A stretch of DNA of 16,075 nucleotides, from the NCBI GenBank assembly GCA_019309245.1, contig JAFDGP010000022.1, positions 1 through 16,075 of the forward strand, written 5' to 3'. Origin of the DNA: Deltaproteobacteria bacterium. Lineage in GTDB: Bacteria > Desulfobacterota > Desulfobacteria > Desulfobacterales > C00003060. Positions 1-7,089 of this stretch are shown here, piece by piece (position 1 is the stretch's first letter; each line of letters begins with the position of its first letter). The position numbers and the translations under genes were made by a program. The notes under the pieces were generated by a model. That model was not told the origin of the DNA, made no database searches, and saw only the letters and a program-made list of their open reading frames with translations.

Positions 1-116
1 TCAGCATCGACTATGTGACAACGCCCATGGGGGCGGGGTTTCGGATTTCGTCGAACTTGTCCTCGGGGGGGGGCTGCACAAGTTCGTGTGGCACCGGCGG
101 ATCCTGTGCTTGCTGA
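1..116 (+). CDS. C-terminal end of a HesB/IscA-like iron-sulfur protein (partial)
   Basis: The frame starting at base 3 is open from the window edge to a TGA at 114-116 and encodes 37 residues beginning SIDYVTTPMGAGFRIS and ending with a glycine- and cysteine-rich tail (GGGCTSSCG, then SCAC). The D-Y/F-V-x-x-P-M-G-x-G-F-x-I segment followed by a Cys-rich end is the pattern of the C-terminus of A-type iron-sulfur carriers (HesB/IscA/ErpA), where the final cysteines bind a [2Fe-2S] cluster or iron. The tail here is longer and richer in Gly and Cys than in classical IscA, closer to the HesB-like variants of anaerobes. A run of nine G (65-73) lies inside the tail, so an indel there would change the end of the protein. 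The start and the first conserved cysteine lie outside the window. Recognition rests on a short segment. Confidence 0.55.
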   Translation, partial: SIDYVTTPMGAGFRISSNLSSGGGCTSSCGTGGSCAC

Positions 117-173
117 GGCACGTCGCTGGCTCAACCACCTTGTCCAACAACGCGTATCAATGAAGAAAACCAG

Positions 174-193
174 AGGCCGCCTGTGGGCGGCCT
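174..193. terminator. Bidirectional intrinsic terminator
   Basis: A perfect 8-bp stem (AGGCCGCC / GGCGGCCT) with a 4-base loop sits three bases beyond the stop of the binding-protein gene. On the minus strand it is followed by GGTTTTCTTC; on the plus strand by TTCCTATTTT. It lies between two convergent genes and probably serves both. Confidence 0.75.
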
Positions 194-196
194 TTC

Positions 197-1135
197 CTAT
201 TTTGCTCCGGCCTCCTTGGCGAATGTCGTATCCACCAGTTTTTCCAGATCGATCTTGTCTTTCATGATGTGCATCTGGTCGCACATGTAGTCTTGAATTT
301 TGGCAAGATCGTCGATGACCGGAAAAAGCTGACCCGTGGTGATTCGGTCCGGCGGGTCGCTCAGGACGCGTTCCACGACCGCCTTGTCCTGGCCTAAAAA
401 GTTTGCCCCGATCACGGCCGCAGCCGAAGGCTTGGCGTCTACGGCCAGGCCTGATTTCACCAAGCTGTTGGTCAGTTCATGGAGGGCGTCGGGATATTTG
501 TCCGCGACTTCTTCTCTGACCACGAACACGCAACACGGATGGTTGGGCCATAGGTCCTTGGAGAGATAGAATTCCTCGCCGAAGCCGGCCGTGATCGCCT
601 GGGTGCCGATGGGCTCGGCCACGATAAAGCCGGCGATTTCCCCGTCCTGATCGTCTTTCATAACGTCGGGCATCATCGTCGGGGCCATGACCTCCAGGAA
701 CACGTCCACCCCTTTTTCTCCACTTCTTCCCGGCTTGAGCCCCTTTTCCGTCAAGAGTTTGTGAAAGAGCATGTTATGGACAGATAACTGATACGGGATA
801 AGAACGAACTTACCAGCGAAGTCTTCAATTTTTTCAATATTGGCGACCTTGCTCTTTACCAGGATACTGCCAGATCTGTGAGTAAAGAGAATAAGCCGTA
901 ACGCCACTCCGGATTTGAAAAGATCCATGGCTGTTGGGGCCAGGATAAAGGCCCCGTCCAACGTGCTGTCGGCCAGGCCATCGGCCACTTCCATCCAGCC
1001 CGTTTTGAGGACCGGTTGCAAGGTGCCGTGCTCAAACACTTCCTTGCCTTTCTTTACCTTCAGGTCCGTAATTCCAAGGATCAGATGATCCGTGATCTTG
1101 AGGTGGCCGATCTTTATTGTGGGCTTGTCTGCCAT
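197..1135 (-). CDS. NMT1/NrtA/SsuA-type substrate-binding protein without signal peptide
   Basis: The 312-residue product resembles the periplasmic-binding fold of ABC transporter solute receptors of the NrtA/CmpA/SsuA/NMT1 group: an N-terminal strand KIGHLKITDHL, a middle segment with GAFILAPTAMDLF and RLILFTHRSGSILV, and a late NHPCCVFVVREE segment that is typical of nitrate/bicarbonate/taurine receptors. There is no signal peptide or lipobox: the sequence begins MADKPTIKIG, so the protein appears to stay in the cytoplasm or to act as a sensor or chaperone rather than as a classical transport receptor. No permease or ATPase gene is adjacent. I chose the ATG at 1135 because GGGAG stands six bases before it; a longer version from a TTG at 1156 would place this Shine-Dalgarno inside the gene. 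A terminator follows the stop and a sigma-54 promoter precedes it. The ligand cannot be told from sequence. Confidence 0.8.
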   Translation of the reverse strand: MADKPTIKIGHLKITDHLILGITDLKVKKGKEVFEHGTLQPVLKTGWMEVADGLADSTLDGAFILAPTAMDLFKSGVALRLILFTHRSGSILVKSKVANIEKIEDFAGKFVLIPYQLSVHNMLFHKLLTEKGLKPGRSGEKGVDVFLEVMAPTMMPDVMKDDQDGEIAGFIVAEPIGTQAITAGFGEEFYLSKDLWPNHPCCVFVVREEVADKYPDALHELTNSLVKSGLAVDAKPSAAAVIGANFLGQDKAVVERVLSDPPDRITTGQLFPVIDDLAKIQDYMCDQMHIMKDKIDLEKLVDTTFAKEAGAK

Positions 1136-1231
1136 GAGTCTCTCCCTATTTTCCAAGGCATGGGCTGATACGACCCGTGCCTATTTCCCAATCCCAATGA
1201 CCGAATCGGATGAATCCATCGCAAGAAGTGG

Positions 1232-1249
1232 ATGCATGTCCTGTGCCAA
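1232..1249 (-). promoter_or_regulatory. Sigma-54 (-24/-12) promoter of the binding-protein gene
   Basis: Reading the minus strand, TTGGCAC-N5-ATGCAT keeps the invariant GG and GC exactly ten bases apart (GG at 1247-1246, GC at 1235-1234). It matches the TTGGCACG-N4-TTGCA consensus except for A in place of G after GGCAC and A in place of the first T of TTGC. Transcription would begin near 1222, leaving a leader of about 87 bases before the ATG at 1135. Confidence 0.55.
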
Positions 1250-1380
1250 TCGAATGTGCGAAGGGGAGTGGAATCAACAAGGCGTGGACTCCCGCCGGAT
1301 GACAACAGCCAATGACGCTTTTGACGCAATCATCAGGACTGCCGTGCGTTCGGGGTCCCAAAACATGATCTGCCCCACCA

Positions 1381-1396
1381 TGTCACAAGTTTGACA
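1381..1396. promoter_or_regulatory. TGTCA-N6-TGACA palindrome, possible enhancer-binding site
   Basis: A perfect 5-6-5 palindrome. It contains TGT-N10-ACA, the half-site pattern of NifA-type upstream activating sequences, and also resembles CRP/FNR-family sites such as that of CooA (TGTCA-N6-CGACA). Its centre is about 167 bases upstream of the predicted sigma-54 start, within reach for an enhancer-binding protein. It also sits just past the sdhB stop, so it could instead be a weak hairpin there. Confidence 0.4.
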
Positions 1397-1399
1397 GTA

Positions 1400-2119
1400 T
1401 CAGGAGACCGGATCGAAGGCCCCCTGCTTGGCCAGGGCGATGAAATGGGCCACATCAATTTCTTTGGGGCAAACGAAGGAACACGCCTGGGCTGTCCTGC
1501 ACCGGGGCAAACCCTGCTCGCCGTACAGGAGTCCGGCCCGTTGTTTCATGGCGGTTTCTCTGGGGTCCATCATTCGAACCACGTTGACTAACATGGCATT
1601 GGGGCCGAGGTGGTTTTTCTGGGTCACACACGCAGTGGCACAGCAGAAACAATTGATACATCGGGTCGCCTCCACGTAGCGGTCCAGGACCTTTGGGACA
1701 ATGCGATACTCATCGCCCTCAGGCGGCGGCGGAGCCGGAGCGATAATGTATGGCTTGGCGATATGGATCCGCTGATAAGCCCTTTCCAAGTCCACGACCA
1801 GGTCACGCACCACAGGGGCCACGGTTAGAGGGGCTACGGAAAACGTGGACGTGTTGAACATCTGCATGGCTGTTTCAACGAGAAGTTCACAAGTGAGCAA
1901 AGGTCTGCCGTTGATCCGCATCCCACAGCTTCCGCACTGCGCGTGTTCACAGGACGAACTCCAGGCCAGGGTCGGGTCCTGCTCATCGTTGATTTTTCGA
2001 AAAAGGTCCACAAAGCGAAGGATGCCGCCTGCTTTGAGGCTATAGTCCTGAACCCAGGCGCGTTGAACATCCGGGTCATAGCGGCTGACCTTGAGCACGA
2101 TGTCATATTGTTGGGTCAT
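1400..2119 (-). CDS. sdhB: Succinate dehydrogenase / fumarate reductase iron-sulfur subunit
   Basis: The 239-residue subunit passes electrons from the flavin of SdhA to the membrane cytochrome through three iron-sulfur clusters. The plant-type [2Fe-2S] site is visible as C57, C62, C65 and C77 (CEHAQCGSCG then LLTC). The ferredoxin-like half has C154, C157, C160 and C164 (CINCFCCATAC) and C207, C213 and C217 (CRTAQACSFVCP), which together supply the [4Fe-4S] and [3Fe-4S] clusters. The usual proline after the fourth cysteine of the first group is Val here, and an extra Cys (C159) is present. A proline-rich linker (APAPPPPEG, about 127-135) separates the halves. GGAGA precedes the ATG, and only 15 bases separate it from the sdhA stop, so it is the last gene of sdhCD-A-B. 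Direction in vivo (succinate oxidation or fumarate reduction) cannot be told; the name frdB would be equally valid. Confidence 0.95.
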   Translation of the reverse strand: MTQQYDIVLKVSRYDPDVQRAWVQDYSLKAGGILRFVDLFRKINDEQDPTLAWSSSCEHAQCGSCGMRINGRPLLTCELLVETAMQMFNTSTFSVAPLTVAPVVRDLVVDLERAYQRIHIAKPYIIAPAPPPPEGDEYRIVPKVLDRYVEATRCINCFCCATACVTQKNHLGPNAMLVNVVRMMDPRETAMKQRAGLLYGEQGLPRCRTAQACSFVCPKEIDVAHFIALAKQGAFDPVS

Positions 2120-2134
2120 TCTTGTTCTCCGCGG

Positions 2135-3946
2135 TCAATACTTGCGTTCAATCACTGCAAACCTTTCGTAATGCTCTCCTTGTGCTTCGTAGATACTCAT
2201 GTCGATGGGGCGCTGATCCAGTGTGATCTTGCCGAATTCGGGCATGTAGGCCAGGGTGTGATAGTGAAACTCAGGGCTTCTGTCCGGGAAGTCTTCGCGG
2301 TAGTGGGCACCGCGGGACTCTCTTCGTGCCAAAGCACATTGGGCGATTACATAAGAGACATCCAGCAGGTGATTCAGCTCCCAGTTCTGGATGAGCTCCT
2401 GATTCATGACCAGGGTCTTTGAACTCAATGCCATTTGTGTGGCTCTAGATTTGAGTTCGGCGATTTCTTCAATCGCCTCTGAAAGGCCCTTTTCATCTCG
2501 AAACACCCCGACCTTGTCCATCATCAGCCGACGCAGAGCGTCGCGGATGGCGGCAAAACGTTCCGTGCCGCGGGCCTCAAGGTGGCGGCTGAAGCGTTCA
2601 AGGGCACGGTGGCCGGCTTCGTCCGGCAGCTCGCCGGGCTCCGGGGCGTCGCGTAGATATTCGACCACCCGATCTCCTACCACTTTTCCCATGGTAATGA
2701 GTTCAAGCAGGGAATTGGTTCCGAGGCGATTGTGACCGTGGAGGCTGGCTGCCGCGAACTCCCCGCACGCGTACAGGCCGTCAACCACATGTTGAGGGTC
2801 TTTTTGGACTTCACCGAACTCGTTCGTGGGTGCGCCGCCCATCTGATAGTGGGCGGTCGGTGTGACCGGGCACAGCTCGGATTGGGGTTCAACGCCCACG
2901 AATTTCCGGAAAAATCCGCATACCTCCTGGATCCTTGTCTTATGCACATGTTCGGGAAGATGCCTGAGGTCGAGCCAGACATGGGGCAGCCCATGGTCGG
3001 GATGCACACATCCCCGGCCCTCACGAATTTCGTTCATAATACATCTGGACACCAGGTCCCGCGGGGCCAGGTCTTTTGCCGTGGGCGCATAGCGTTCCAT
3101 GAAGGGTTCCCCCTCGGCATTTCGCAAGATGCCTCCCTCCCCCCGCAAAGCCTCACTGGCCAGGATGCCGGGCCCAACAATGCCCGTGGGATGAAACTGC
3201 ACAGCCTCCACGTCCATGACGGGCAGTCCGGCCTGGAGGACAAGCGCCAATCCGTCCCCGGTGTTCTGGCGGCAGTTGGTGCTGACCTGATACATACGGG
3301 TTTTTCCACCGGTCGCCATAACCGTGGCCTTGGCCAAAACGGCCACAAAGGCGCCGGTGTGTTCCATCAAGACCACCGCCCCAACACATCGGCTGTTTCG
3401 CATAAGCAACTCAACAGCGACCGTCTGGTTCAGGAAGATCACCTCGTGTTTGAGGGCCTCTGCCCAGACGGTATCCATGATACCCTTGCCGGTGCGGTCC
3501 GCCTCGTAGCAGGCCCGAAATGCCTTGACTTCGCCGAAGTTGAGCATATGGCCGCCGAATGGCCGCTTGGCGATTCGGCCTTCGTCGGTGCGGCTGAAGT
3601 GCATACCGTGGCGTTCCAGCCAGACAATTTGATCCCAGGCCGATTCACAGACCTTGCGGATAATGTTCTGGTCGGCGGAACAGTCAGAGCCTTTCCAGGT
3701 GTCAAACATATGATAGACAATCTTGTCCAGAGGGTCTTTGGGGTCCACGGCCGCCATGCCACCCTGCGCCGCGGAGGTGTGGGACTTCTGAGGGCTGTGA
3801 ACCTTGGTCACAGCCACAACACGCGTGTCCGGGCGTTGCTCACAGATCGCGGCGGCGCATCGGAGACCCGCGCCGCCTGCTCCGATGATCAGGACGTCTG
3901 TTTTCAGGACGGATTGAATTTTTAGTCCGTTTTTTGAAGTTGCCAT
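2135..3946 (-). CDS. sdhA: Succinate dehydrogenase / fumarate reductase flavoprotein subunit
   Basis: The 603-residue catalytic subunit interconverts succinate and fumarate. Visible elements in order are the dinucleotide-binding GAGGAGLR (22-29), SHTSAAQGG with the histidine that carries covalent FAD (H56), FHPTGI of the active site (251-256), GEGGILRN, and APRDLVSR with the catalytic arginine (about R296). HYQMGGAPTNEFG and the late HGHNRLGTNSLLEL complete the FAD and dicarboxylate site. The length is normal for the family. I place the start at the ATG at 3946 (MATSKNG) because GAAGGA lies upstream at a workable distance. A start at 4033 would add 29 residues that overlap the sdhCD gene and show no family similarity. 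The gene begins 34 bases after the sdhCD stop and is followed after 15 bases by sdhB, so one transcript is likely. Confidence 0.96.
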   Translation of the reverse strand: MATSKNGLKIQSVLKTDVLIIGAGGAGLRCAAAICEQRPDTRVVAVTKVHSPQKSHTSAAQGGMAAVDPKDPLDKIVYHMFDTWKGSDCSADQNIIRKVCESAWDQIVWLERHGMHFSRTDEGRIAKRPFGGHMLNFGEVKAFRACYEADRTGKGIMDTVWAEALKHEVIFLNQTVAVELLMRNSRCVGAVVLMEHTGAFVAVLAKATVMATGGKTRMYQVSTNCRQNTGDGLALVLQAGLPVMDVEAVQFHPTGIVGPGILASEALRGEGGILRNAEGEPFMERYAPTAKDLAPRDLVSRCIMNEIREGRGCVHPDHGLPHVWLDLRHLPEHVHKTRIQEVCGFFRKFVGVEPQSELCPVTPTAHYQMGGAPTNEFGEVQKDPQHVVDGLYACGEFAAASLHGHNRLGTNSLLELITMGKVVGDRVVEYLRDAPEPGELPDEAGHRALERFSRHLEARGTERFAAIRDALRRLMMDKVGVFRDEKGLSEAIEEIAELKSRATQMALSSKTLVMNQELIQNWELNHLLDVSYVIAQCALARRESRGAHYREDFPDRSPEFHYHTLAYMPEFGKITLDQRPIDMSIYEAQGEHYERFAVIERKY

Positions 3947-3980
3947 ATGTTGTTTTCCTTCACAGAGGTCCAGGCGGGCT

Positions 3981-4802
3981 TTAGATATTTGCAACCAGGC
4001 GCAGCCCGACGTAGGCAAAGACCAGAACGACAAAACAGGAGGCCATCTTGATGCCGGTTCTCAGGCGGTTGTTTTCGACCGTATCTCCGATAATGGTATT
4101 CAGGCCGAATCCGGCATGAAAGAAAATGACCACGACGAAGACAAAGTCAATGACCCTGATGCCCATACCGGACATCCGTTCCAGGATCGTATTGACGTCA
4201 TGGCCCGCCTTTGCGTTCAAATGCATGAAAAACATATGCCCGCAGACCATAGGGAAAAGAAAGGCCGCGGAAACCCTTTGGAGCTTCCAGCCCAAACTGT
4301 TTTGTGTCTGCCAAACGCGGTCACAAACCCCGCCGGTGACCAGCAAAGCGGCCAGCGCTGTGGTGAGCCAGAAGACTCCGGCTGAAATGTGCTGGTTCCC
4401 CAAGGCCATAAACAAGCCCAGGGTACATACATAGAGCGCGCTCAAGGCAAAGACCCATCGAAGCATTCGTTTTTCGTCTCTGACTCCGAACAGCTCATAT
4501 AGGATCAACCTGATGCCGTTAAGCGCGTGAAATATGACCGGCACGGCCAGTGTCCATTCAAGAAAGGCAAAAAATACATTATCGAGAAAAGCCATTTTTG
4601 CAGAAAAACGGGCCGGCTCCTGGAGTCCTGTCAGGGTGACGATATGAAACAGCACGTACACCACGAGAAGTAGTCCAGCCACCCGGTGGGCCCAAGCCAT
4701 CACAAAGCCCCAGCCTCGAGACGATGCATAGTATGAAAGCGTTTGAGACCGCTTCAGCAGGCTGATGAGATAGCCTTCTACCCCGTACAGGCGTGCATTC
4801 AT
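3981..4802 (-). CDS. sdhC: Fused SdhC-SdhD cytochrome b membrane anchor
   Basis: A 273-residue membrane protein with about seven hydrophobic segments (roughly 36-58, 76-103, 114-134, 141-160, 175-195, 216-238 and 250-270). It anchors SdhAB, binds heme b and exchanges electrons with quinone. The two halves look alike: AHRVAGLLLVVYVLFH and FHALNGIRLILYELFG in the first correspond to LQRVSAAFLFPMVCGH and FHAGFGLNTIIGDTVE in the second, so this is a fusion of the SdhC- and SdhD-type chains rather than one short subunit. Candidate heme ligands are H39, H53, H92, H189, H194 and H229. GGAGG stands five bases before the ATG. It is the first gene of the operon; no separate sdhD is present. Confidence 0.9.
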   Translation of the reverse strand: MNARLYGVEGYLISLLKRSQTLSYYASSRGWGFVMAWAHRVAGLLLVVYVLFHIVTLTGLQEPARFSAKMAFLDNVFFAFLEWTLAVPVIFHALNGIRLILYELFGVRDEKRMLRWVFALSALYVCTLGLFMALGNQHISAGVFWLTTALAALLVTGGVCDRVWQTQNSLGWKLQRVSAAFLFPMVCGHMFFMHLNAKAGHDVNTILERMSGMGIRVIDFVFVVVIFFHAGFGLNTIIGDTVENNRLRTGIKMASCFVVLVFAYVGLRLVANI

Positions 4803-4970
4803 GAGATCCTCCGATCTAAAATGCAGGTCATTGCCAGCGTTGCCGGCCTTGGGGGCCCTCGAACCAGGACGGCCCGCAAGGGATACGCGAGCATACGGCA
4901 GACCCGTTTAATAAGGCAGGGGGAATTGCAGTCTGCTTACAAACACGTTCGCCTCCTATCACACTCATCC

Positions 4971-4996
4971 GAAAAAACAAAGCCATATTTTTGGCT
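4971..4996 (-). terminator. Weak hairpin plus T-run in the sdh leader (possible attenuator)
   Basis: On the minus strand AGCCA-N6-TGGCT is followed at once by TTGTTTTTTC. The 5-bp stem is weak for a terminator, but its place about 170 bases upstream of sdhCD would suit leader attenuation or termination of an unseen upstream transcript. Confidence 0.25.
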
Positions 4997-5171
4997 GACC
5001 GACGGTTGCCGGGTTCACCGTTCGTTTTTATCAGCCCCCCAACTGGGCGTAGCCCCTTTGAGGGACCTTTCTCATACCTCCCAGCTCTGCTGACGGCCGC
5101 TCATTTTTGCTCGGAACTGATGGCTTCACTCTTCGTTTTTTTGGCGGTGGATTTGGGTAGGCGCAAACCCG

Positions 5172-5210
5172 TTGACATTGAACATGTTTGGGTATATGGA
5201 ACACATACCC
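5172..5210 (+). promoter_or_regulatory. Sigma-70 promoter with overlapping operator upstream of pilZ
   Basis: A perfect TTGACA (5172-5177) is followed after 15 bases by TATATG (5193-5198), or after 17 by TATGGA. An inverted repeat GGGTAT-N9-ATACCC (5190-5210) spans the -10 and start region, where a repressor would block the polymerase. The start near 5206 would give a leader of about 200 bases. Confidence 0.45.
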
Positions 5211-5406
5211 GCGGATTTCCCGGAGGTTGGACCCTATCGGGCGTAGATACTTGCTTGAACATTGGGAACAAAGAAGGTGATTTGATCAAAAAGCCCAGGT
5301 CATGTTGCCGTGGACCCTTATGAGACTCCGACAAGCTGGTGCGCCACGATAGGGATAGGGCGAAATTACTTTCGACCAATGGCACGCTGTTCGAGGCAGG
5401 ACACCC

Positions 5407-5820
5407 ATGGGTAACGGTAAAGAAAACGGCCCTTCCAAGGGACAAGGCGTTGGCAAGGATTCATGGGTCGACTTTCGCCGGAAAGTCTCGCAGGTCCCGC
5501 AGGACAAAAGGCGCCATCCCAGGCTGGAGTTTCATTGCCCTGCCAGACTTCAGGGGATCAAGACCGTTTGCCGGGTTACGGACATCAGCATGGGAGGCGT
5601 GTTTTTGGAGGTCGACTCGACCTCCGGGCTGGAGCTTGGACAAACCCTGACCCTGGTCCTGAAACTGCCTACCGAATATGAGCCCACGAAGTTGACTGTC
5701 CAGGTGGCCAACATCCGAGAACGCGGGGTCGGACTCAGGTTTACAAATCTGAACAGCAGAACCCGGCAAACGATTCGTTTTTGCTTTGATACCTTTAAGG
5801 ATACCATTCCCCTCCGCTAG
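5407..5820 (+). CDS. PilZ-domain protein (c-di-GMP receptor)
   Basis: A 137-residue soluble protein with a single PilZ domain preceded by a basic, glycine-rich tail of about 30 residues. Both halves of the cyclic-di-GMP site are intact: RRHPR (35-39) and DISMGG (59-64), matching RxxxR and (D/N)xSxxG. The last part (VANIRERGVGLRFTNL) is the usual closing strand of the beta barrel. Such stand-alone PilZ proteins translate c-di-GMP levels into changes in motility, exopolysaccharide or transcription by binding a partner; the partner is not evident here. AGGA lies five bases before the ATG. The gene is monocistronic, with its own promoter candidate and a palindromic repeat directly at its stop codon. 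The basic N-terminal tail could contact nucleic acid or a partner, which is inference only. Confidence 0.88.
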   Translation: MGNGKENGPSKGQGVGKDSWVDFRRKVSQVPQDKRRHPRLEFHCPARLQGIKTVCRVTDISMGGVFLEVDSTSGLELGQTLTLVLKLPTEYEPTKLTVQVANIRERGVGLRFTNLNSRTRQTIRFCFDTFKDTIPLR

Positions 5821-6036
5821 TTTCCATCCATAAATGGCCCTTTTTCCCCTGAGCGGCGTTCTCCGCAAGTTTCCGCCTGCGTCGTACGTCAAGTACGACT
5901 CGGCGAAAACTCTTGTGCGGCCTTGCTCAGAGAAAAAACTGCTCATTTATGAATTGGAAACCAATGCTGGGGCCCATTGATTATTCTTTTTTCATGGATG
6001 GGCACCCGCTGGTTTCCATCCATAAATGGCCCTTTT
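5820..6036. repeat. Nested palindromic (REP/MITE-like) repeat between convergent genes
   Basis: The same 25 bases (GTTTCCATCC... ATGGCCCTTTT) occur at 5820-5844 and 6012-6036, and a diverged reverse complement lies at 5936-5961. The first and second copies form an imperfect palindrome of about 142 bases (5820-5961) with CTGAGC/GCTCAG (5849-5854, 5925-5930) and a perfect GTCGTAC-N5-GTACGAC hairpin (5881-5899) at its centre. The second and third copies pair again (about 5940-6031). The element begins on the last base of the pilZ stop and ends one base short of the mrp stop, so it probably also terminates both genes. Confidence 0.75.
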
Positions 6037-6037
6037 C

Positions 6038-6937
6038 TCAAGCCTTTGCAGAAGCCCTCGCCGGCGATGCGGTCTCTTGTGCGGCCAGGATCTTTTCCAC
6101 GATGGCCTCATAGGCCTTGGTGACCTGGGCTTCTGGAAACTTTTCCAGGCACGACTGGCCGGCATCTGCACAGGCCACCATTCTGGGATCAAACGGGATC
6201 CGACCCAGAAACGGCAGGTTCATGGCCGCCGCAGTCCTTTCGCCGCCTCCGGTGCCGAACAGGTCTGTGGCCTTGCCGCAGTGCGGGCACACGAACCCGC
6301 TCATGTTTTCGATGACGCCGAGCACCGGCATATGGACCGTGTTGCAGAAATTGATCGATTTTCTCACATCGGCAAGCGAGATCTCCTGGGGGGTAGTTAC
6401 AATCACGGCCTTGGCATCCGGGATGGTTTGAGCAATTGTTAAAGGCTCGTCTCCGGTGCCGGGCGGGGAGTCAATGATCAGATAATCCAGGCGTTCCCAG
6501 TGACAGTCGGAAAGAAATTGCCGGATGACGTTGAATTTCAAGGGGCCTCTCCAGATAACGGCCTGATCTCGATTCTCGGCCAGGGATTCAATGGAAACCA
6601 CCTTCAGGTTATCCGAGTACTCCTTGGGAATGAGCCGATTGTCTGCACTGATTTCCAGAAGCCCTTCAAGGCCGAGCATTCTCGGAATGTCCGGGCCGTG
6701 AAGATCCACATCCATCAAACCGACCTTAACGCCGCGCCTTGAAAGGGCGACAGCCAGGTTTGCCGAGACGCTGCTCTTGCCCACGCCTCCCTTGCCGCTC
6801 ATGACAAGGAGCTTGTTTTTGATGATGCTCAGTGTTCCATGGATGAGCTGATCCTGAACATCCGCCTGCGACGGCTGGGATTGCGTCCCGCAGGTGCTTT
6901 TGGAGCTGCATGAGCCACATTCTTTTGATTCATTCAT
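6038..6937 (-). CDS. mrp: Mrp/ApbC/NBP35-type P-loop ATPase, iron-sulfur cluster carrier
   Basis: A 299-residue cytoplasmic ATPase of the Mrp/NBP35 family, which binds a [4Fe-4S] cluster at a dimer interface and hands it to target apoproteins. The deviant Walker A GKGGVGKS (48-55), the MDVDLHGPD switch (about 75-83), DSPPGTGDE (156-164) and the cluster-binding CPHC (217-220) are all present. The N-terminus carries C7, C10 and C16 (CGSCSSKSTCG), reminiscent of the extra N-terminal cluster of NBP35, which bacterial ApbC proteins usually lack. The last 15 residues are Ala/Ser rich and probably disordered. GGAGG precedes the ATG by seven bases. The gene follows the DUF134 and radical SAM genes on the same strand after 152 bases, a common association in anaerobes, where such ATPases may serve metalloenzyme assembly. 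Confidence 0.92.
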   Translation of the reverse strand: MNESKECGSCSSKSTCGTQSQPSQADVQDQLIHGTLSIIKNKLLVMSGKGGVGKSSVSANLAVALSRRGVKVGLMDVDLHGPDIPRMLGLEGLLEISADNRLIPKEYSDNLKVVSIESLAENRDQAVIWRGPLKFNVIRQFLSDCHWERLDYLIIDSPPGTGDEPLTIAQTIPDAKAVIVTTPQEISLADVRKSINFCNTVHMPVLGVIENMSGFVCPHCGKATDLFGTGGGERTAAAMNLPFLGRIPFDPRMVACADAGQSCLEKFPEAQVTKAYEAIVEKILAAQETASPARASAKA

Positions 6938-6981
6938 TAGAAAACCTCCGATTCTAGTATTCGCATAATGGAAACCTATCT

Positions 6982-7010
6982 ACAATAAGCACGCATTTAA
7001 AGAGATGCAA
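6982..7010 (-). promoter_or_regulatory. Weak sigma-70 promoter candidate for mrp
   Basis: TTGCAT (7010-7005) and TATTGT (6987-6982) are 17 bases apart on the minus strand in the 152-base space before mrp. Both hexamers are only partial matches, and readthrough from the upstream radical SAM gene is equally possible. Confidence 0.3.
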
Positions 7011-7089
7011 GCCTTGAAATGCGCCCGGACTGATCATGAATCGAGTTTCTTAAGAGGGTTTAGAAGCCATAGGCCCCGGGCCGCAACGA

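Larger units (their letters stand above)
4803..5406. other. 604-base intergenic region, no credible gene
   Basis: This gap separates divergent sdhCD (-) and pilZ (+). I find no open frame with coding character and no tRNA or riboswitch I recognise. It contains the sdh leader or promoter, which I could not pin down, a small hairpin followed by a T-run on the minus strand (4971-4996), a short GGGC/GCCC hairpin near 5044-5054, and the pilZ promoter region described separately. An unrecognised small RNA is possible. Confidence 0.5.

Noticed and set aside
114..116. TGA of the HesB-like gene as a selenocysteine codon
   Set aside because: In HesB-like selenoproteins the Sec aligns with the internal conserved cysteine, not the C-terminus; the frame downstream shows no conserved residues.
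2732..3925. 397-codon open frame on the plus strand
   Set aside because: It lies wholly opposite sdhA, whose motifs are unmistakable; the frame is a by-product of codon bias and its product resembles nothing.
5380..5395. TGGCACG-N4-TTCGA, sigma-54-like, before pilZ
   Set aside because: The invariant GC of the -12 element is missing and the start would fall on the ribosome-binding site or start codon.
5206..5406. c-di-GMP riboswitch upstream of the PilZ gene
   Set aside because: No GEMM-type conserved core could be found in the leader.
4743..5445. Several 70-116 codon frames on both strands in the sdh-pilZ gap
   Set aside because: They overlap one another, lack ribosome-binding sites, extend into sdhCD or pilZ, and show no protein-like composition.
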